IMG/VR virus record: IMGVR_UViG_3300044722_000002
Span: 1-64,000 of that record
DNA from: a virus
Reading direction: 5' to 3' (one strand)
Length of the DNA: 64,000 nucleotides
Below, piece by piece: positions 7,882 through 17,127 of this stretch. The notes under the pieces are model-generated. The model made no database searches, was not told where the DNA came from, and saw only the letters and a program-made list of their open reading frames with translations. The position numbers and the translations under genes are program-made. Numbering within the stretch: position 1 is the stretch's first letter; every line of letters begins with the position of its first letter.

Positions 7882-10800
7882 TTGCCTCAAACCACAATCT
7901 CAGAGACTCACTTCCAGCCGACAGTCGATGATCTCGGCGACAATCCCTACGTCCGCTTTTGGTATACAGAAAGTTACATTGCGGGAGACGGTGTAACCCC
8001 GGTTGTCGCGGGTAACGGACAATCAGGATTCTTTCTCGATGTAACCTGTTCAATAGTTAGTGACCGGCTTGTCATGCCCGCCACTGATCTGTGGGCCACG
8101 ACGGATGGATCGCCTGCTATCTCACGTTTCTTTGGGCAGCTCTATTCAGAATCAGGCGCACCTTCAGTCATGCTGTTCGGGCAGAACGGTGGCTGGCAGT
8201 TACCTACAGTTTATGGAGCTGTTGTTAGTTACGATGAGTTAGCTACCTATAATCTTGCGGCGTATTTACTTTACGCACCTAGTTCTTACTTCACGGCTGA
8301 TCAGACAATCGCGGAGATTCGGAGACTGGCAGGGAATTTTCTCTACGCAGCGGTTGGGGTGAATGGAATTTCTCAGCCGGACGTTGCGCCCGACAACCCT
8401 GCGATTCCGATCTTTGTTGGAGCAAATTCCTTTGCCACTACTTCTCACTCAGGGATAGGCAAGTCGTCAGTAACCAGATCGCCAACTTCAGACGTTACGT
8501 TTGTAGAGACTACCGATTCGCGCCTTACTACTTTTTTCAACATCACGGCGTATGGAGCTTCCACTGCTAACACGGCAGCGCAGAATGCAACTGCAATAGC
8601 AGCAGCGGTAACGGCGGCCTCAGCAGTTAACAGTGGTATCTACGTGCCCGTAGGAACGTTTTTCACTAACTCCGTGACGATAAGCGTGCCGATTACCTTT
8701 GAACCCGGCATCTCAGTACTGGAACCTGATAACGGGCAGACAATAACGATCACAAAGTCCGTTGAAGCCGATCTCTCTCAGCACTTCTCGAATGCAGACT
8801 CGGGGCATGGGACGATTTCCTTTGCGGGGAACTCTACCTTAAGCAGTATCCCTCCCCAGTGGTGGGGCATGCGGGCCTCGACTACGGCCTTGGTTAATTC
8901 GTCAAAAATCCATACAGCAGTCGCAGCGGCAATCACCGCGAACACGGGAATCTCAATTTCAGCAGGATTGTTCTTCGTTAACGACCTAACGATCTCCGTT
9001 CCGCTTGAACTCGCGCCGGGAGCGATACTTTCCGCAGGGGTGGGGCGAACAATAACAATTACCAAGTCTATCTCGGCTAACGTGGCCCAGCACTTTGCCG
9101 GACTCGGAACGGTTTCTTTTGTCGGTAATTCGTCACAGAAGGATTTTGAAGTTGCGTGGTGGGGCGCGGACTCGGCAGCAAGCGGAGCGGCAACATCGAC
9201 AGCGTTGAACGCGGCGTTTGCGGCGTGGCCAGATGGTGCTACCATGCACTTGAGTCCCCATGTAGTTTACACGCATGCAGGGATAACGATTGATCGTAAG
9301 TTCGCCTCAACGCTTCTTGGTGTCGATACGCTGGACGGGTATCTCGATGCGGTGACAGCTCCTAAATTTGTCTACTCAGGTACTGATGGCGGTGATGCAA
9401 TCACAATCTCGAATTGTTTCGCTGTGACGTTTAGGGGATTTGGTAGCTGGGGAGCAGTGACTAATACCGTGCCGGGAACGACCGGGGCGGCCAAGAACCT
9501 TTATGTGACGATGACACCCGGCGGCTATCCGCCGATTTCCAGTCAGAACGTTTTCCAGTCGGTATTTCTCTACGCCGCATCTACCCGAGCGGACTACATA
9601 AGTGTGGACGTTGACAACGCTACTGGCGTAAACAACGAGTTTCACCAGTTTAATGACTGCATCATCGTTGGCGGTACGGATGTCTTTGGAAACATTGTTG
9701 GCACGGGTCTGCACTTAGGGCACGCTAATGCCAAGCAGATAAAGATCAATAGAACAACTTTCGGATCGTTGGCCAAGGCTATCGATAGTCACGGCGGGAA
9801 CTTCCGAGGATTTGGTAACACCTACGGAAATTGTGGCGTGGTCTATTCGGGCCGTTTTACCGATGCGGTCGTCGATGTTGGGAGCGATTCTGAAAGTTGT
9901 GTTCAGATAATTGACGCAGAGGGTTCGGGTAATCAGCCCTTTACTTTGATCGCCGGGCGGTTCGATGCGATCCGAGGAGGGGCGGTATCGGCCTCGGCAT
10001 CCAGAACTACTGATCACGTCGTTCGCTACACAACAAGACTGACTTTAATTGGCTGTACTTTTGGCGCATGGAACGAAACGGGAAACAATAGTTTCAGTAA
10101 TCATTTTATTGACGGCACGGATGGGGTTAGCGCGGTAGGAACCTTGAAATGGATCAACAGCAGCGTGGGAGGGGATGGCGGCCCGATCCCATTGTTGAAC
10201 TTTACTCAAGGGCTAGGAACCTTTGCGCGATACGATGTTGACAGCGACGACTATGGGCCGTTGCAAGGTAGTGCGGTTAACGCCGTGCAGCGATCCTACA
10301 CGGGGTTGAGTACGAGCGGGTCGATTCGAGACTTGCTCGGCGTTGAGAGCACTGATAGTTCAGTGTTTGGCACGGGCCGAGTAGCAGCGTTCGATAGTAC
10401 GGTGATTGGACCATCGGCTGAGATTGAGATCGCCGGTTTCGCCGCACCGCAACGGCCTGATGTAAGTTACGCGGGCGCAAACGACGCTGCTCTGAATCTA
10501 TCGTCCCTTGCTGTCATTGCCCGCGACGCGTTGGGTAATCGCACAATGCCCTCTGTGATCAATCAGAACGTTCACGGGAATACCACACTCTCAGGCTCGA
10601 ACTATATTCGGGTAACGTGGCCTGCCGTGAAGTGGAACCAGGTAACGGCCACTGACTACTTGCTTTTGCAGTTCTCTGGTGGCTGGCGAATTATTGCAAC
10701 GGTCACACCCAGCGGGACTGCCACGGAGCACTATGATATCATAGCGAACCCCGCAGGCGCATTCACCTATGTTATCCCTACCTACAATGAGACAGCAGCG

Positions 10801-11094
10801 GTAAAGACACGCGGGGCGTTAGTGGCACCTATTGAACGCGCTTTTACATCGCTGGACACTTCACCAAGTGTTATTGGATCAAGTGATTTTGTGACTGCGA
10901 ATGCTGGTGCGACATCAATTACTACCCTCGATAACGGTATAACAGGACAGGCCGTCTACGTTCGCATCAACGACGCAAATACGACCTTTGTTAATGGCAG
11001 TGGTATTATCACTACCACCGGATCAAATGTCGCAGCTACCAATGGGCGTATTTACGCATTCAAATACCGTGGCGGTAATTGGATTCAGTTATAG
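7882..11094 (+). CDS. Pectate-lyase-fold tailspike protein
   Basis: 1070 residues from a TTG start directly after the previous TAA. From about residue 220 there is the typical entry of phage right-handed beta-helix spikes: ITAYGAST.NTAAQNATAI, then GIYVPVGTFF. A related unit recurs around residues 330-430, each time ending in an F.GNSS-like stretch and a WWG motif. The rest is rich in N, T, G and V rungs. Tailspikes of this fold bind and often cleave surface polysaccharide. Catalytic residues cannot be assigned by eye. The largest fibre-cluster gene and the best host-range candidate. Confidence 0.85.
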   Translation: MPQTTISETHFQPTVDDLGDNPYVRFWYTESYIAGDGVTPVVAGNGQSGFFLDVTCSIVSDRLVMPATDLWATTDGSPAISRFFGQLYSESGAPSVMLFGQNGGWQLPTVYGAVVSYDELATYNLAAYLLYAPSSYFTADQTIAEIRRLAGNFLYAAVGVNGISQPDVAPDNPAIPIFVGANSFATTSHSGIGKSSVTRSPTSDVTFVETTDSRLTTFFNITAYGASTANTAAQNATAIAAAVTAASAVNSGIYVPVGTFFTNSVTISVPITFEPGISVLEPDNGQTITITKSVEADLSQHFSNADSGHGTISFAGNSTLSSIPPQWWGMRASTTALVNSSKIHTAVAAAITANTGISISAGLFFVNDLTISVPLELAPGAILSAGVGRTITITKSISANVAQHFAGLGTVSFVGNSSQKDFEVAWWGADSAASGAATSTALNAAFAAWPDGATMHLSPHVVYTHAGITIDRKFASTLLGVDTLDGYLDAVTAPKFVYSGTDGGDAITISNCFAVTFRGFGSWGAVTNTVPGTTGAAKNLYVTMTPGGYPPISSQNVFQSVFLYAASTRADYISVDVDNATGVNNEFHQFNDCIIVGGTDVFGNIVGTGLHLGHANAKQIKINRTTFGSLAKAIDSHGGNFRGFGNTYGNCGVVYSGRFTDAVVDVGSDSESCVQIIDAEGSGNQPFTLIAGRFDAIRGGAVSASASRTTDHVVRYTTRLTLIGCTFGAWNETGNNSFSNHFIDGTDGVSAVGTLKWINSSVGGDGGPIPLLNFTQGLGTFARYDVDSDDYGPLQGSAVNAVQRSYTGLSTSGSIRDLLGVESTDSSVFGTGRVAAFDSTVIGPSAEIEIAGFAAPQRPDVSYAGANDAALNLSSLAVIARDALGNRTMPSVINQNVHGNTTLSGSNYIRVTWPAVKWNQVTATDYLLLQFSGGWRIIATVTPSGTATEHYDIIANPAGAFTYVIPTYNETAAVKTRGALVAPIERAFTSLDTSPSVIGSSDFVTANAGATSITTLDNGITGQAVYVRINDANTTFVNGSGIITTTGSNVAATNGRIYAFKYRGGNWIQL

Positions 11095-11108
11095 AGGAGA
11101 AATAAATT

Positions 11109-12233
11109 ATGCCCGGCCCCGGATCGTATGGCCCTGGACCCCAACAATCGTTGACGGTCAAAGAAGAAGATGGCTCACCCTCGATTTCAGGTGTGCGTAT
11201 TATCAAAGTTTCAAACGGCTCGCTCACTGACGACGGGGCGGGGATTGTGTCGATTGATACCAGCGGAGGCTCGGGAGACGTGGTTGGGCCAGCCTCAGCA
11301 GTCTCAGGTCATCTTGCGGTGTTCAGTGGAACTACCGGAAAGTTAATTGCAGATGGCGGGGTAGTGCCGACAGGGATTACTAACGGAGCAGGGACGAACG
11401 TAGTTCCTGTAAGCGACGGAACGAACCTCGTTGGCCCAGCCGGACTTGCCGCAACTCTTCCGCTCACTACGGGAAGTCTGGCGATTACCGGCACGCCTAC
11501 TAGCGGGAACCTTACATCAATCGCGGCCTCAGGCACGGGCGCAACTTCCAACACCAAGACCGGACTGAACGTCGCCACCAGTGGGGCGAATGCTACTTCA
11601 TCGCAGACAACGTTTGGCATACAGGTATCCAACCTCTCCACGGGCACTTCGTCCAAGAACATCGCCGCGAGTTTCAATGCAGACAACGGGGCAACCAACT
11701 GGGACGCACAGTTTGGAACGGGCGGTGCGGGTAACTCAGGAGTATGGGTAGAAAACATTGCAGGGTTCCGTCGGATAGGTTTAGACCGGACAGGGACGTT
11801 GACCTACCTCGAAGGCGACGGTCTTTTTATGGAGAATTCCAGCAGTGGGTCTGCGCTGGTGCAGTGGCGAGCAGACACAGCGATTGGAAGATCGGCGGCG
11901 GGGCTAGTCGAAGCCAATAACGGCACGCCGGGAACCTTTCGAGATTTCAAGGCCCGTGAGTTCATTGCCGACGCAACGGTCACTGCCGGAGGAACTACGG
12001 GCGCGCAGACTATTAACAAATCTGCCGGTTCGGTAAACTTCGCCGCTACTGCCACGTCCTTAGTCGTAACAAACTCACTGGTGACGGCTTCCAGTGTGAT
12101 CATTTGCACGGTTGCCGCTAATGACACAACTTTCAAATCTTGCCAAGTGGTAGCAGGAGCGGGATTCTTTACTATTTTTGCAAACGCAGCAGCCACAGGT
12201 GAAACAAGGGTAAATTTCTGGATTACCAACTAG
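11109..12233 (+). CDS. Tail fibre protein
   Basis: 374 residues, with AGAGGAG about 10 bases before the ATG. The short Gly/Pro-rich N-terminus (MPGPGSYGPGP) is followed by a fibre-type segment (ISGVRIIKVSNGSLTDDGAGIVSI). The middle is rich in Thr, Gly, Ser and Ala, and the C-terminal 70 residues form a separate hydrophobic beta domain. No catalytic motif. Belongs to the fibre cluster. Confidence 0.75.
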   Translation: MPGPGSYGPGPQQSLTVKEEDGSPSISGVRIIKVSNGSLTDDGAGIVSIDTSGGSGDVVGPASAVSGHLAVFSGTTGKLIADGGVVPTGITNGAGTNVVPVSDGTNLVGPAGLAATLPLTTGSLAITGTPTSGNLTSIAASGTGATSNTKTGLNVATSGANATSSQTTFGIQVSNLSTGTSSKNIAASFNADNGATNWDAQFGTGGAGNSGVWVENIAGFRRIGLDRTGTLTYLEGDGLFMENSSSGSALVQWRADTAIGRSAAGLVEANNGTPGTFRDFKAREFIADATVTAGGTTGAQTINKSAGSVNFAATATSLVVTNSLVTASSVIICTVAANDTTFKSCQVVAGAGFFTIFANAAATGETRVNFWITN

Positions 12234-12242
12234 GAGTCTGTT

Positions 12243-12692
12243 ATGTCAATCTTATCTCTAACGCTAAACGACTCAACGAAACTGTACGAGCTGGGCAATG
12301 GCGCACCAAAGTCTGTCTATCAATTCGTTTGGGACTTTGCGGTCTTAGGAGGCGCGGTAGGCTCAATCCCGCTCACGCAAATCAATGGCCCACTCCCAAA
12401 CAATTTCATGATCCAGAACGCCTGTCTTGATGTTATCACGGGAATGACAGGCGACATCGGAGCGACTGGGGCGGTGACAAGCGGTCAAGGCGCAAACGAT
12501 CTAGTAGTCGCTACTGTAGTTGCTGGTGCGCCATTCTCGACTACCGGGCCTAAAGTGACACTACCTTTACTCGGAACTATCGCAACCTGGGTCAAGACCA
12601 CGGCGCAGAGATCACCTGCATTGGTAATCGCCGTCAACGCGTTCACGGCCGGGAAGTTCAATCTTTGGGTTGAAGGTGTTGTGAGTTCGTGA
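12243..12692 (+). CDS. Terminal fibre-module protein
   Basis: 149 residues, AGGAG before the ATG. Beta-rich with no cysteine motifs. It is the last gene of the structural operon, and its TGA ends one base before the stop codon of the convergent protease gene, so there is no intergenic space and no obvious terminator. Probably a minor fibre or tail protein. Confidence 0.65.
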   Translation: MSILSLTLNDSTKLYELGNGAPKSVYQFVWDFAVLGGAVGSIPLTQINGPLPNNFMIQNACLDVITGMTGDIGATGAVTSGQGANDLVVATVVAGAPFSTTGPKVTLPLLGTIATWVKTTAQRSPALVIAVNAFTAGKFNLWVEGVVSS

Positions 12693-13211
12693 TTAGTAGT
12701 TACGCCGCGCCGCAAGAATATCGGCCTCAGTAATCCTCGGCCCCGGCCGGTTCAACCCGTGGTCAAAGTGCCCCATAATGGACTTCCCGCTGTTTACGTC
12801 CGGCAATCCCAACGAATGCCCTGTCTCATGCCCCACGAAGCTCTCAATCGCGTCCAGAGCCTGTGTGCGAGGGTCTAGCTCGATTACCGCACAGCCGATG
12901 AATTGAGTGTTGATAATCGGCCACGCGGTCAGGTGAGCGAGTTCTGAGGGGTTGGACGAGACGGCACGGGTGAGGGTTAGGCAATTTTCACACTTCATTA
13001 CTTCAGATGTGTTGCCCGCCTCCGTGAAGGCTATGTTCGCGACATTCCACAATCTCATGCCGCGAAATGCGGCTGCTCGCTGTTCAGGTGAGAATCCAGG
13101 CATGAAGTAGACGGGAACGTTGGTATCCGGTCGCCAGCGATAGAACGACTGGCAGTGGGTCAGTGTCCAGCAGGTAAGGAGGATGATGATTGTCCAGACT
13201 GCGCGTTTCAT
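12693..13211 (-). CDS. Secreted metzincin-type zinc metalloprotease
   Basis: 172 residues. Residues 1-20 are a signal sequence (MKRAVWTIIILLTCWTLTHC), possibly ending at a degenerate lipobox. The zinc site is H128-E129-x-x-H132-x-x-G135-x-x-D138 (GHETGHSLGLPD), followed by a Met-turn at SIM (144-146), the layout of matrixin-like metzincins with Asp as third ligand in place of His. The catalytic domain is small but complete in motif terms. It should act outside the cytoplasm. It heads the reverse-strand block next to the ASCH gene. Substrate unknown; a role in lysis or modification of the host surface is inference. Confidence 0.8.
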   Translation of the reverse strand: MKRAVWTIIILLTCWTLTHCQSFYRWRPDTNVPVYFMPGFSPEQRAAAFRGMRLWNVANIAFTEAGNTSEVMKCENCLTLTRAVSSNPSELAHLTAWPIINTQFIGCAVIELDPRTQALDAIESFVGHETGHSLGLPDVNSGKSIMGHFDHGLNRPGPRITEADILAARRNY

Positions 13212-13217
13212 GGAGCG

Positions 13218-13796
13218 TTATACTTTCTTGAATTCGATTACCCACACGAACGGGTTACTCTCCCATGAGTAGCCGCGCTTGGCGCTGAGCGCGTTCCATC
13301 CCTCCGCCCACAATCTTCGCTCCCAATCAAACTCTGAAATGTAAGTGCCGTTAGGGTAGTCTTTAGGCAAAATTCCCTCAGCCTGAATGTCCGCGCTACT
13401 TATCTCCTGCAATCGCTCAACGCGAATATTTGTGATTTCTAAAGTGATGCGTGATGCGATTCGCGGGAGGAAGATTGAGGGATACCATCGCGCTACATCA
13501 GCGTTTTCACTGGCTGCTCTGTATACGTATGTGACGTTTTTGCCGGTTTTCCAATTTCCGATTTGACCGCTCGGTGCGTAGGCACTGAAAGTCTCGCGCA
13601 CCCAAAGACGATCACCGGGCTTGCCGTAGGGACACTTCACATCAATGAAGCCTGCTTCCCAAGCAGCCGAAACAACTTCTTCTTGACCGCTGTGTAGCTT
13701 CGGCTGCGGTTTCACAACCCGCCGCGACTGAGTCTTTCGCCCTTCCAGAATCGCGCGCACCATAGCTCCTGCAAATAGAATCGGGTGTTCCGTCAT
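13218..13796 (-). CDS. ASCH-domain phage protein
   Basis: 192 residues. The start ILFAGAMVRAILEGRKTQSRR, then CPYGKPGDRLWVRETF and PRIASRITLEITNIRVERLQ are the hallmark blocks of the phage ASCH (PUA-like) family often labelled morphogenetic protein. ASCH domains are thought to bind RNA or modified nucleotides. No membrane segment. Start overlaps the stop of the upstream gene by one base. The molecular function in phages is not established. Confidence 0.8.
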   Translation of the reverse strand: MTEHPILFAGAMVRAILEGRKTQSRRVVKPQPKLHSGQEEVVSAAWEAGFIDVKCPYGKPGDRLWVRETFSAYAPSGQIGNWKTGKNVTYVYRAASENADVARWYPSIFLPRIASRITLEITNIRVERLQEISSADIQAEGILPKDYPNGTYISEFDWERRLWAEGWNALSAKRGYSWESNPFVWVIEFKKV

Positions 13797-14233
13797 TACT
13801 CAACCTCCCTAACGCTCACAAGTGCAGCGCGGAATTCTTTATAGTCGTAGTAGCGAATGCGAAGAGTAATCCACTTACCCTTAACCATTCCTTTAGCTTC
13901 ATTCCACTGAGGTAGAAGATAAAACAGTGCTCCCGGTGCTGCGCGCCACACGGCATACCTCAGGTGCACGTTCGTCCAGATATCTCCCCCAGTAGAAGGC
14001 TGGGCGTTACCTGACAATATCTCCGGATCACGAAGCGATGGCCAGTCAAGTTTCAGATGACCAACCATCACAACGTCACGTTCTACTCGACGCAAGTGAT
14101 CGTCAAACGTGAACGTGGAAGTTCGGGTGACTGTGTGACCTTCACTCTCGACTGTAACCTCACGCTTGTAGGCGTAGTTCACCTGGGCGTTGATTGAGAC
14201 AGCGAAGAGGAAGATGAGCGCGACTTTAATCAT
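13796..14233 (-). CDS. Secreted hypothetical protein
   Basis: 145 residues from the ATG at 14233, which overlaps the stop of the upstream gene (ATGA); an in-frame ATG 63 bases further out is rejected. Residues 1-16 (MIKVALIFLFAVSINA) are a clear signal peptide. The mature part is beta-rich without cysteines. It is the second exported protein within about 1.5 kb, next to the protease, so both may act on the cell envelope. Family not recognised. Confidence 0.65.
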   Translation of the reverse strand: MIKVALIFLFAVSINAQVNYAYKREVTVESEGHTVTRTSTFTFDDHLRRVERDVVMVGHLKLDWPSLRDPEILSGNAQPSTGGDIWTNVHLRYAVWRAAPGALFYLLPQWNEAKGMVKGKWITLRIRYYDYKEFRAALVSVREVE

Positions 14234-14640
14234 GGGCGCCCTTTCGCGTGTTTTGTCTGCATATGGCGAGAAACGTTGGTGAACGTTCGGTTGCATTCGG
14301 GGCAGACGCCGTTATCCACGCGGGCGAGCTTCTTCTTGGCCTTGGTAACAACACCCTTGAGTGCGGTTATCTTATGAAAGCGACTGACGGATTCCCGTTG
14401 CGCGACTCGCCGCTGACCGGTCTCCCATTCCAGCGCGCGCTCCTTGGCGGCTAACCGCTCGCGTAACTCCTCTGCTTCGCTCTTGCCTGTGAAGTGTTGC
14501 CCGTGTCCAGTCGGGCAATAGAACGAATCGCGCAAGCGGCGTCGTTCTTGATAAAACTGCTCGGACATTGCGAACGTCATATAACATTGACAGCATTCGA
14601 TCTGCTTTAGGTTGAATTGAAACTGTAGTACCGCACTCAT
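14230..14640 (-). CDS. Zinc-finger protein
   Basis: 136 residues. Two cysteine clusters near the N-terminus (CCQCYMTF, then YCPTGHGQHF), a long charged coiled-coil-like helix (residues about 50-105), and a C-terminal C2H2-type finger CPECNRTFTNVSRHMQTKH. Small proteins of this layout are common in phage accessory regions; their role is unknown, with nucleic-acid binding likely. ATGA overlap with the next gene. Confidence 0.7.
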   Translation of the reverse strand: MSAVLQFQFNLKQIECCQCYMTFAMSEQFYQERRRLRDSFYCPTGHGQHFTGKSEAEELRERLAAKERALEWETGQRRVAQRESVSRFHKITALKGVVTKAKKKLARVDNGVCPECNRTFTNVSRHMQTKHAKGRP

Positions 14641-14656
14641 AAAACCTCTCCTATTT

Positions 14657-14734
14657 TCACCTGACCCCGGGAGACTGCTTCTTCTCTTCCTGATACCGTG
14701 CTATAGCTGCACGGGCATCCAGTGAGTCGCCCAA
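14657..14734 (-). CDS. Possible 25-residue ORF
   Basis: A TTG start at 14734 lies inside the end of the DUF551-like gene and opens a 25-residue frame (LDARAAIARYQEEKKQ core) ending in TGA at 14657. The peptide has the charged helical look of short phage proteins, and this fills an otherwise empty 60-base gap. There is no clear ribosome site. It could equally be chance. Confidence 0.25.
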   Translation of the reverse strand: MGDSLDARAAIARYQEEKKQSPGVR

Positions 14735-15360
14735 TGTTTACACTGATCGCCTCCTGAGACGGTGAACAGTCCGCCCTTGGTTTTACGGACAAGAGCGCAA
14801 CGCACTGGACCATAGTCCCTTATGTCGGCCACGATGATCGGGTCGCATACGGTAGCCTCTGGCGCAGTTCCTATCGGTTGCCACGCTGGTTGGTCTGCTG
14901 GAGCGTGTCTCAGTAAGTTCAGCGCCGCCTCCGCGTCTTCTTCTGATTCGTAGTAGGCTATTAGCTTCCATTCATCATCGCCGCAATCTGTGATCGTGCT
15001 TGAAAGCGGAGCCGTAGAGGCTGGATGAGAAGCCGCCCACTTTCTAACTTTTGCCATTGCTTTAGCCGGTGTTGCGCCTTCGCATTCCCACATGGCTACC
15101 TCAATCAATACGCGACGCTCTGTGCCGTCGTGTAAGGTCCTGCTATCGCGTACTCTGACATGGACATCTGGATTGGGGAACATGTCTCGCAACTCAGCTA
15201 ATGCCGACTCAACGCTTTGCTCTGCTCTGGCATTAGCAATGGCTTGGGCAATGGCGGCCACTAAATCCTTTCCAACTTCCGCCGTTGTCTCTTGAGCGAC
15301 AATGAACGGTGTGATCAGGTCAGCCGCCTTCTCCCGATCTTTATCTTTTATCCGGGCCAT
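14701..15360 (-). CDS. DUF551-like hypothetical protein
   Basis: 219 residues. The N-terminal 120 residues are mostly helical and unassigned. The C-terminal 65 match the DUF551 pattern: WQPIGTAPE, a PIIVAD strand, and a closing ATHWMPV. DUF551 modules are common in phages and function is unknown. No signal or membrane region. The module joined to a longer N-terminus suggests domain shuffling. Confidence 0.65.
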   Translation of the reverse strand: MARIKDKDREKAADLITPFIVAQETTAEVGKDLVAAIAQAIANARAEQSVESALAELRDMFPNPDVHVRVRDSRTLHDGTERRVLIEVAMWECEGATPAKAMAKVRKWAASHPASTAPLSSTITDCGDDEWKLIAYYESEEDAEAALNLLRHAPADQPAWQPIGTAPEATVCDPIIVADIRDYGPVRCALVRKTKGGLFTVSGGDQCKHWATHWMPVQL

Positions 15361-15380
15361 TGGGTTTACTCTCCTTCCAA

Positions 15381-15704
15381 TTACTGCGGATTGGGTTCAT
15401 CGATAGGCTCATAGGGATGAATCACGCGAGGCTGGCATAGGCAGTTATTATCACCATCGCAACCGTGCTTGTGGACGACTACCATGCTGCCATCTGCCGC
15501 CGCCCGTTCAGAGGCCACCGTAACCATTTCCTTAAAGCTACCTACGTCGATTAGCGATGCTGGCTCACCTATTGAGCGCCCAGCGGTCCCTGTAGCGGGC
15601 TTAACGTGCTTCAGGGAGTTGCATCGCCAGCACATGATGAAGTCCCCCGAAGTGTGATCCTTATGCCCAACGAGCTGACACCAAATCCAATGGAGCGGCT
15701 TCAT
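15381..15704 (-). CDS. Small cysteine-containing hypothetical protein
   Basis: 107 residues. The N-terminus resembles a zinc-binding knuckle (HWIWCQLVGH, then MCWRC) and there is a second C/H cluster near the end (HKHGC...CLC). Zinc binding is likely. It follows the next upstream gene without a gap, so it belongs to the same operon. Function unknown. Confidence 0.6.
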   Translation of the reverse strand: MKPLHWIWCQLVGHKDHTSGDFIMCWRCNSLKHVKPATGTAGRSIGEPASLIDVGSFKEMVTVASERAAADGSMVVVHKHGCDGDNNCLCQPRVIHPYEPIDEPNPQ

Positions 15705-16241
15705 TTATTTACTCTCCTTGTAATCGAGCGCGACGAACGCGGCCAGTTCTTTCTCAGCCATCGTGTCGAGTCGCCAGCGAGCGGCAAAGATGGAGATCCA
15801 ATCGTCGTTTATTTGGGCCATTGGGTATTTCTCACCTGATTCCTCTCGAATGGCAGTCGCGTCAGCGTAGTCAACCAATGCTTGCCGCAAAATATCGTGC
15901 GCTTGCCGTTGCTCGGAATCGTTAATCGTCACGTTCAGCAATCCAACTGCCTGGCAGATAGCCGTGTGCAATATGGAAGTCAACTTGCTAGTGGGTCTGC
16001 CTTCCTTTACTCGGCACTCCTGACCGCATTTCACGCAGTAGCGGTACCGCACTTCGGCATCACAGCATTTAGACACCAACCCCCGCTCTCTTTGCTCTGC
16101 TCTGGCATCAGCAAGGGCAGCGTTGATGTAGGTCACTAAGGCGTCAGTGCAGTCGGAGTTGGAATGAGCGTAGTCATGAAGAATCGCTCTTACCTTTCTC
16201 CGCGTCGCCTTCTCCGCTGCTTCATCACCTACCTGGGCCAT
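15705..16241 (-). CDS. Hypothetical protein with zinc-ribbon-like centre
   Basis: 178 residues. The central part has SKCCDAEVRYRYCVKCGQEC, a zinc-ribbon-like arrangement, flanked by helical segments. The leading region (ALADARAEQR) resembles a segment in the DUF551-like gene at 14701, which suggests shared modular ancestry. No catalytic motif. Confidence 0.6.
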   Translation of the reverse strand: MAQVGDEAAEKATRRKVRAILHDYAHSNSDCTDALVTYINAALADARAEQRERGLVSKCCDAEVRYRYCVKCGQECRVKEGRPTSKLTSILHTAICQAVGLLNVTINDSEQRQAHDILRQALVDYADATAIREESGEKYPMAQINDDWISIFAARWRLDTMAEKELAAFVALDYKESK

Positions 16242-16419
16242 TGGGTTTACTCTCCTTCGCTAGTTCGTGATCGTAGCCTACTGGAAAACAGGCGCAGTCG
16301 AGTGGATGAAGTCCACACCCAACGCAGCCATGTTGATTCACCTTGCGGCCACAGCCACAGTTGGGCAACTTATCGTAATACTCACGATAGCGGCGGTCCG
16401 CCTCAGCTTTTGTCACCAT
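16225..16419 (-). CDS. Small Cys-rich protein
   Basis: 64 residues with seven cysteines, in CGCGRKVNQHGCVGCG and CAC patterns, fitting a small zinc-binding fold. Overlaps the next gene by 17 bases. The helical N-terminus (ADRRYREYYDKLP) is charged. Function unknown. Confidence 0.6.
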   Translation of the reverse strand: MVTKAEADRRYREYYDKLPNCGCGRKVNQHGCVGCGLHPLDCACFPVGYDHELAKESKPNGPGR

Positions 16420-17127
16420 TTACTCACTCTCCTTGTTGCGGATAACAGCGCAATAAACACAGCAGCCAGTATCGTCATAGACGTGTTCCGGTTGCAGGGC
16501 AAAGGTTCCTCCACTAAGGGGCACGATACACGTCTCTGGATTGAGAATGTGTGCCGCAAATTTACCTTCCTGTTTGATGGAGTCGTTTACAATTTCTGCA
16601 ATCCTTGCGTTTCGCACGCGTTCTGCTGCTACTGCTGCATCCCGAACCTTGTCTATGATGGCTGCTATCTGACTTAAAATAGCTTTAGCCCGGCCTTCGT
16701 TACGGTAATCCGGCTCGTCATATACTACCGCAATGCGAACGTCCTCAAACTGAGTACTGTCCAACGCTCGCGCAATTTGTCGACTCGCTTCCATTGCAAT
16801 CTCACTTACTTTGGCCGGCATCGCTACTGACTGTTGTGCCGCTTTAATCGTCTCATCCAACGCCACATCCAGAACGTAGTTGCCTATGATGGCAGCGGAA
16901 TGGCCGGGCGTGACGCTGCCTGTCCCCGCCGATTTACCCAGTTTGTCGAGCATCGCGCCACCGACACCAATTAGATCGTCCGCGTGGTGCTTTAACGTTT
17001 GCCGATCCGGCTCGTCAATGCCCTCTGAGAACAGGTCAAGGAACTCAGACAGGCATCTGTCAAGCCTGCCGATGCGATTATCAAACTCGGCTCGTTCACA
17101 CTGCTCATTGCTTACCCTCTCTTTCAT
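16420..17127 (-). CDS. Hypothetical helical protein
   Basis: 235 residues, almost wholly helical and charged. Only the last 20 residues carry cysteines (DTGCCVYCAV). No known domain is visible. Its stop joins directly to the next gene and its start overlaps the upstream stop (ATGA). Part of the run of early or accessory genes. Confidence 0.6.
   Translation of the reverse strand: MKERVSNEQCERAEFDNRIGRLDRCLSEFLDLFSEGIDEPDRQTLKHHADDLIGVGGAMLDKLGKSAGTGSVTPGHSAAIIGNYVLDVALDETIKAAQQSVAMPAKVSEIAMEASRQIARALDSTQFEDVRIAVVYDEPDYRNEGRAKAILSQIAAIIDKVRDAAVAAERVRNARIAEIVNDSIKQEGKFAAHILNPETCIVPLSGGTFALQPEHVYDDTGCCVYCAVIRNKESE

Noticed and set aside
12690-12696. Terminator between convergent operons
   Set aside because: The two stop codons are adjacent and no hairpin was found around them.
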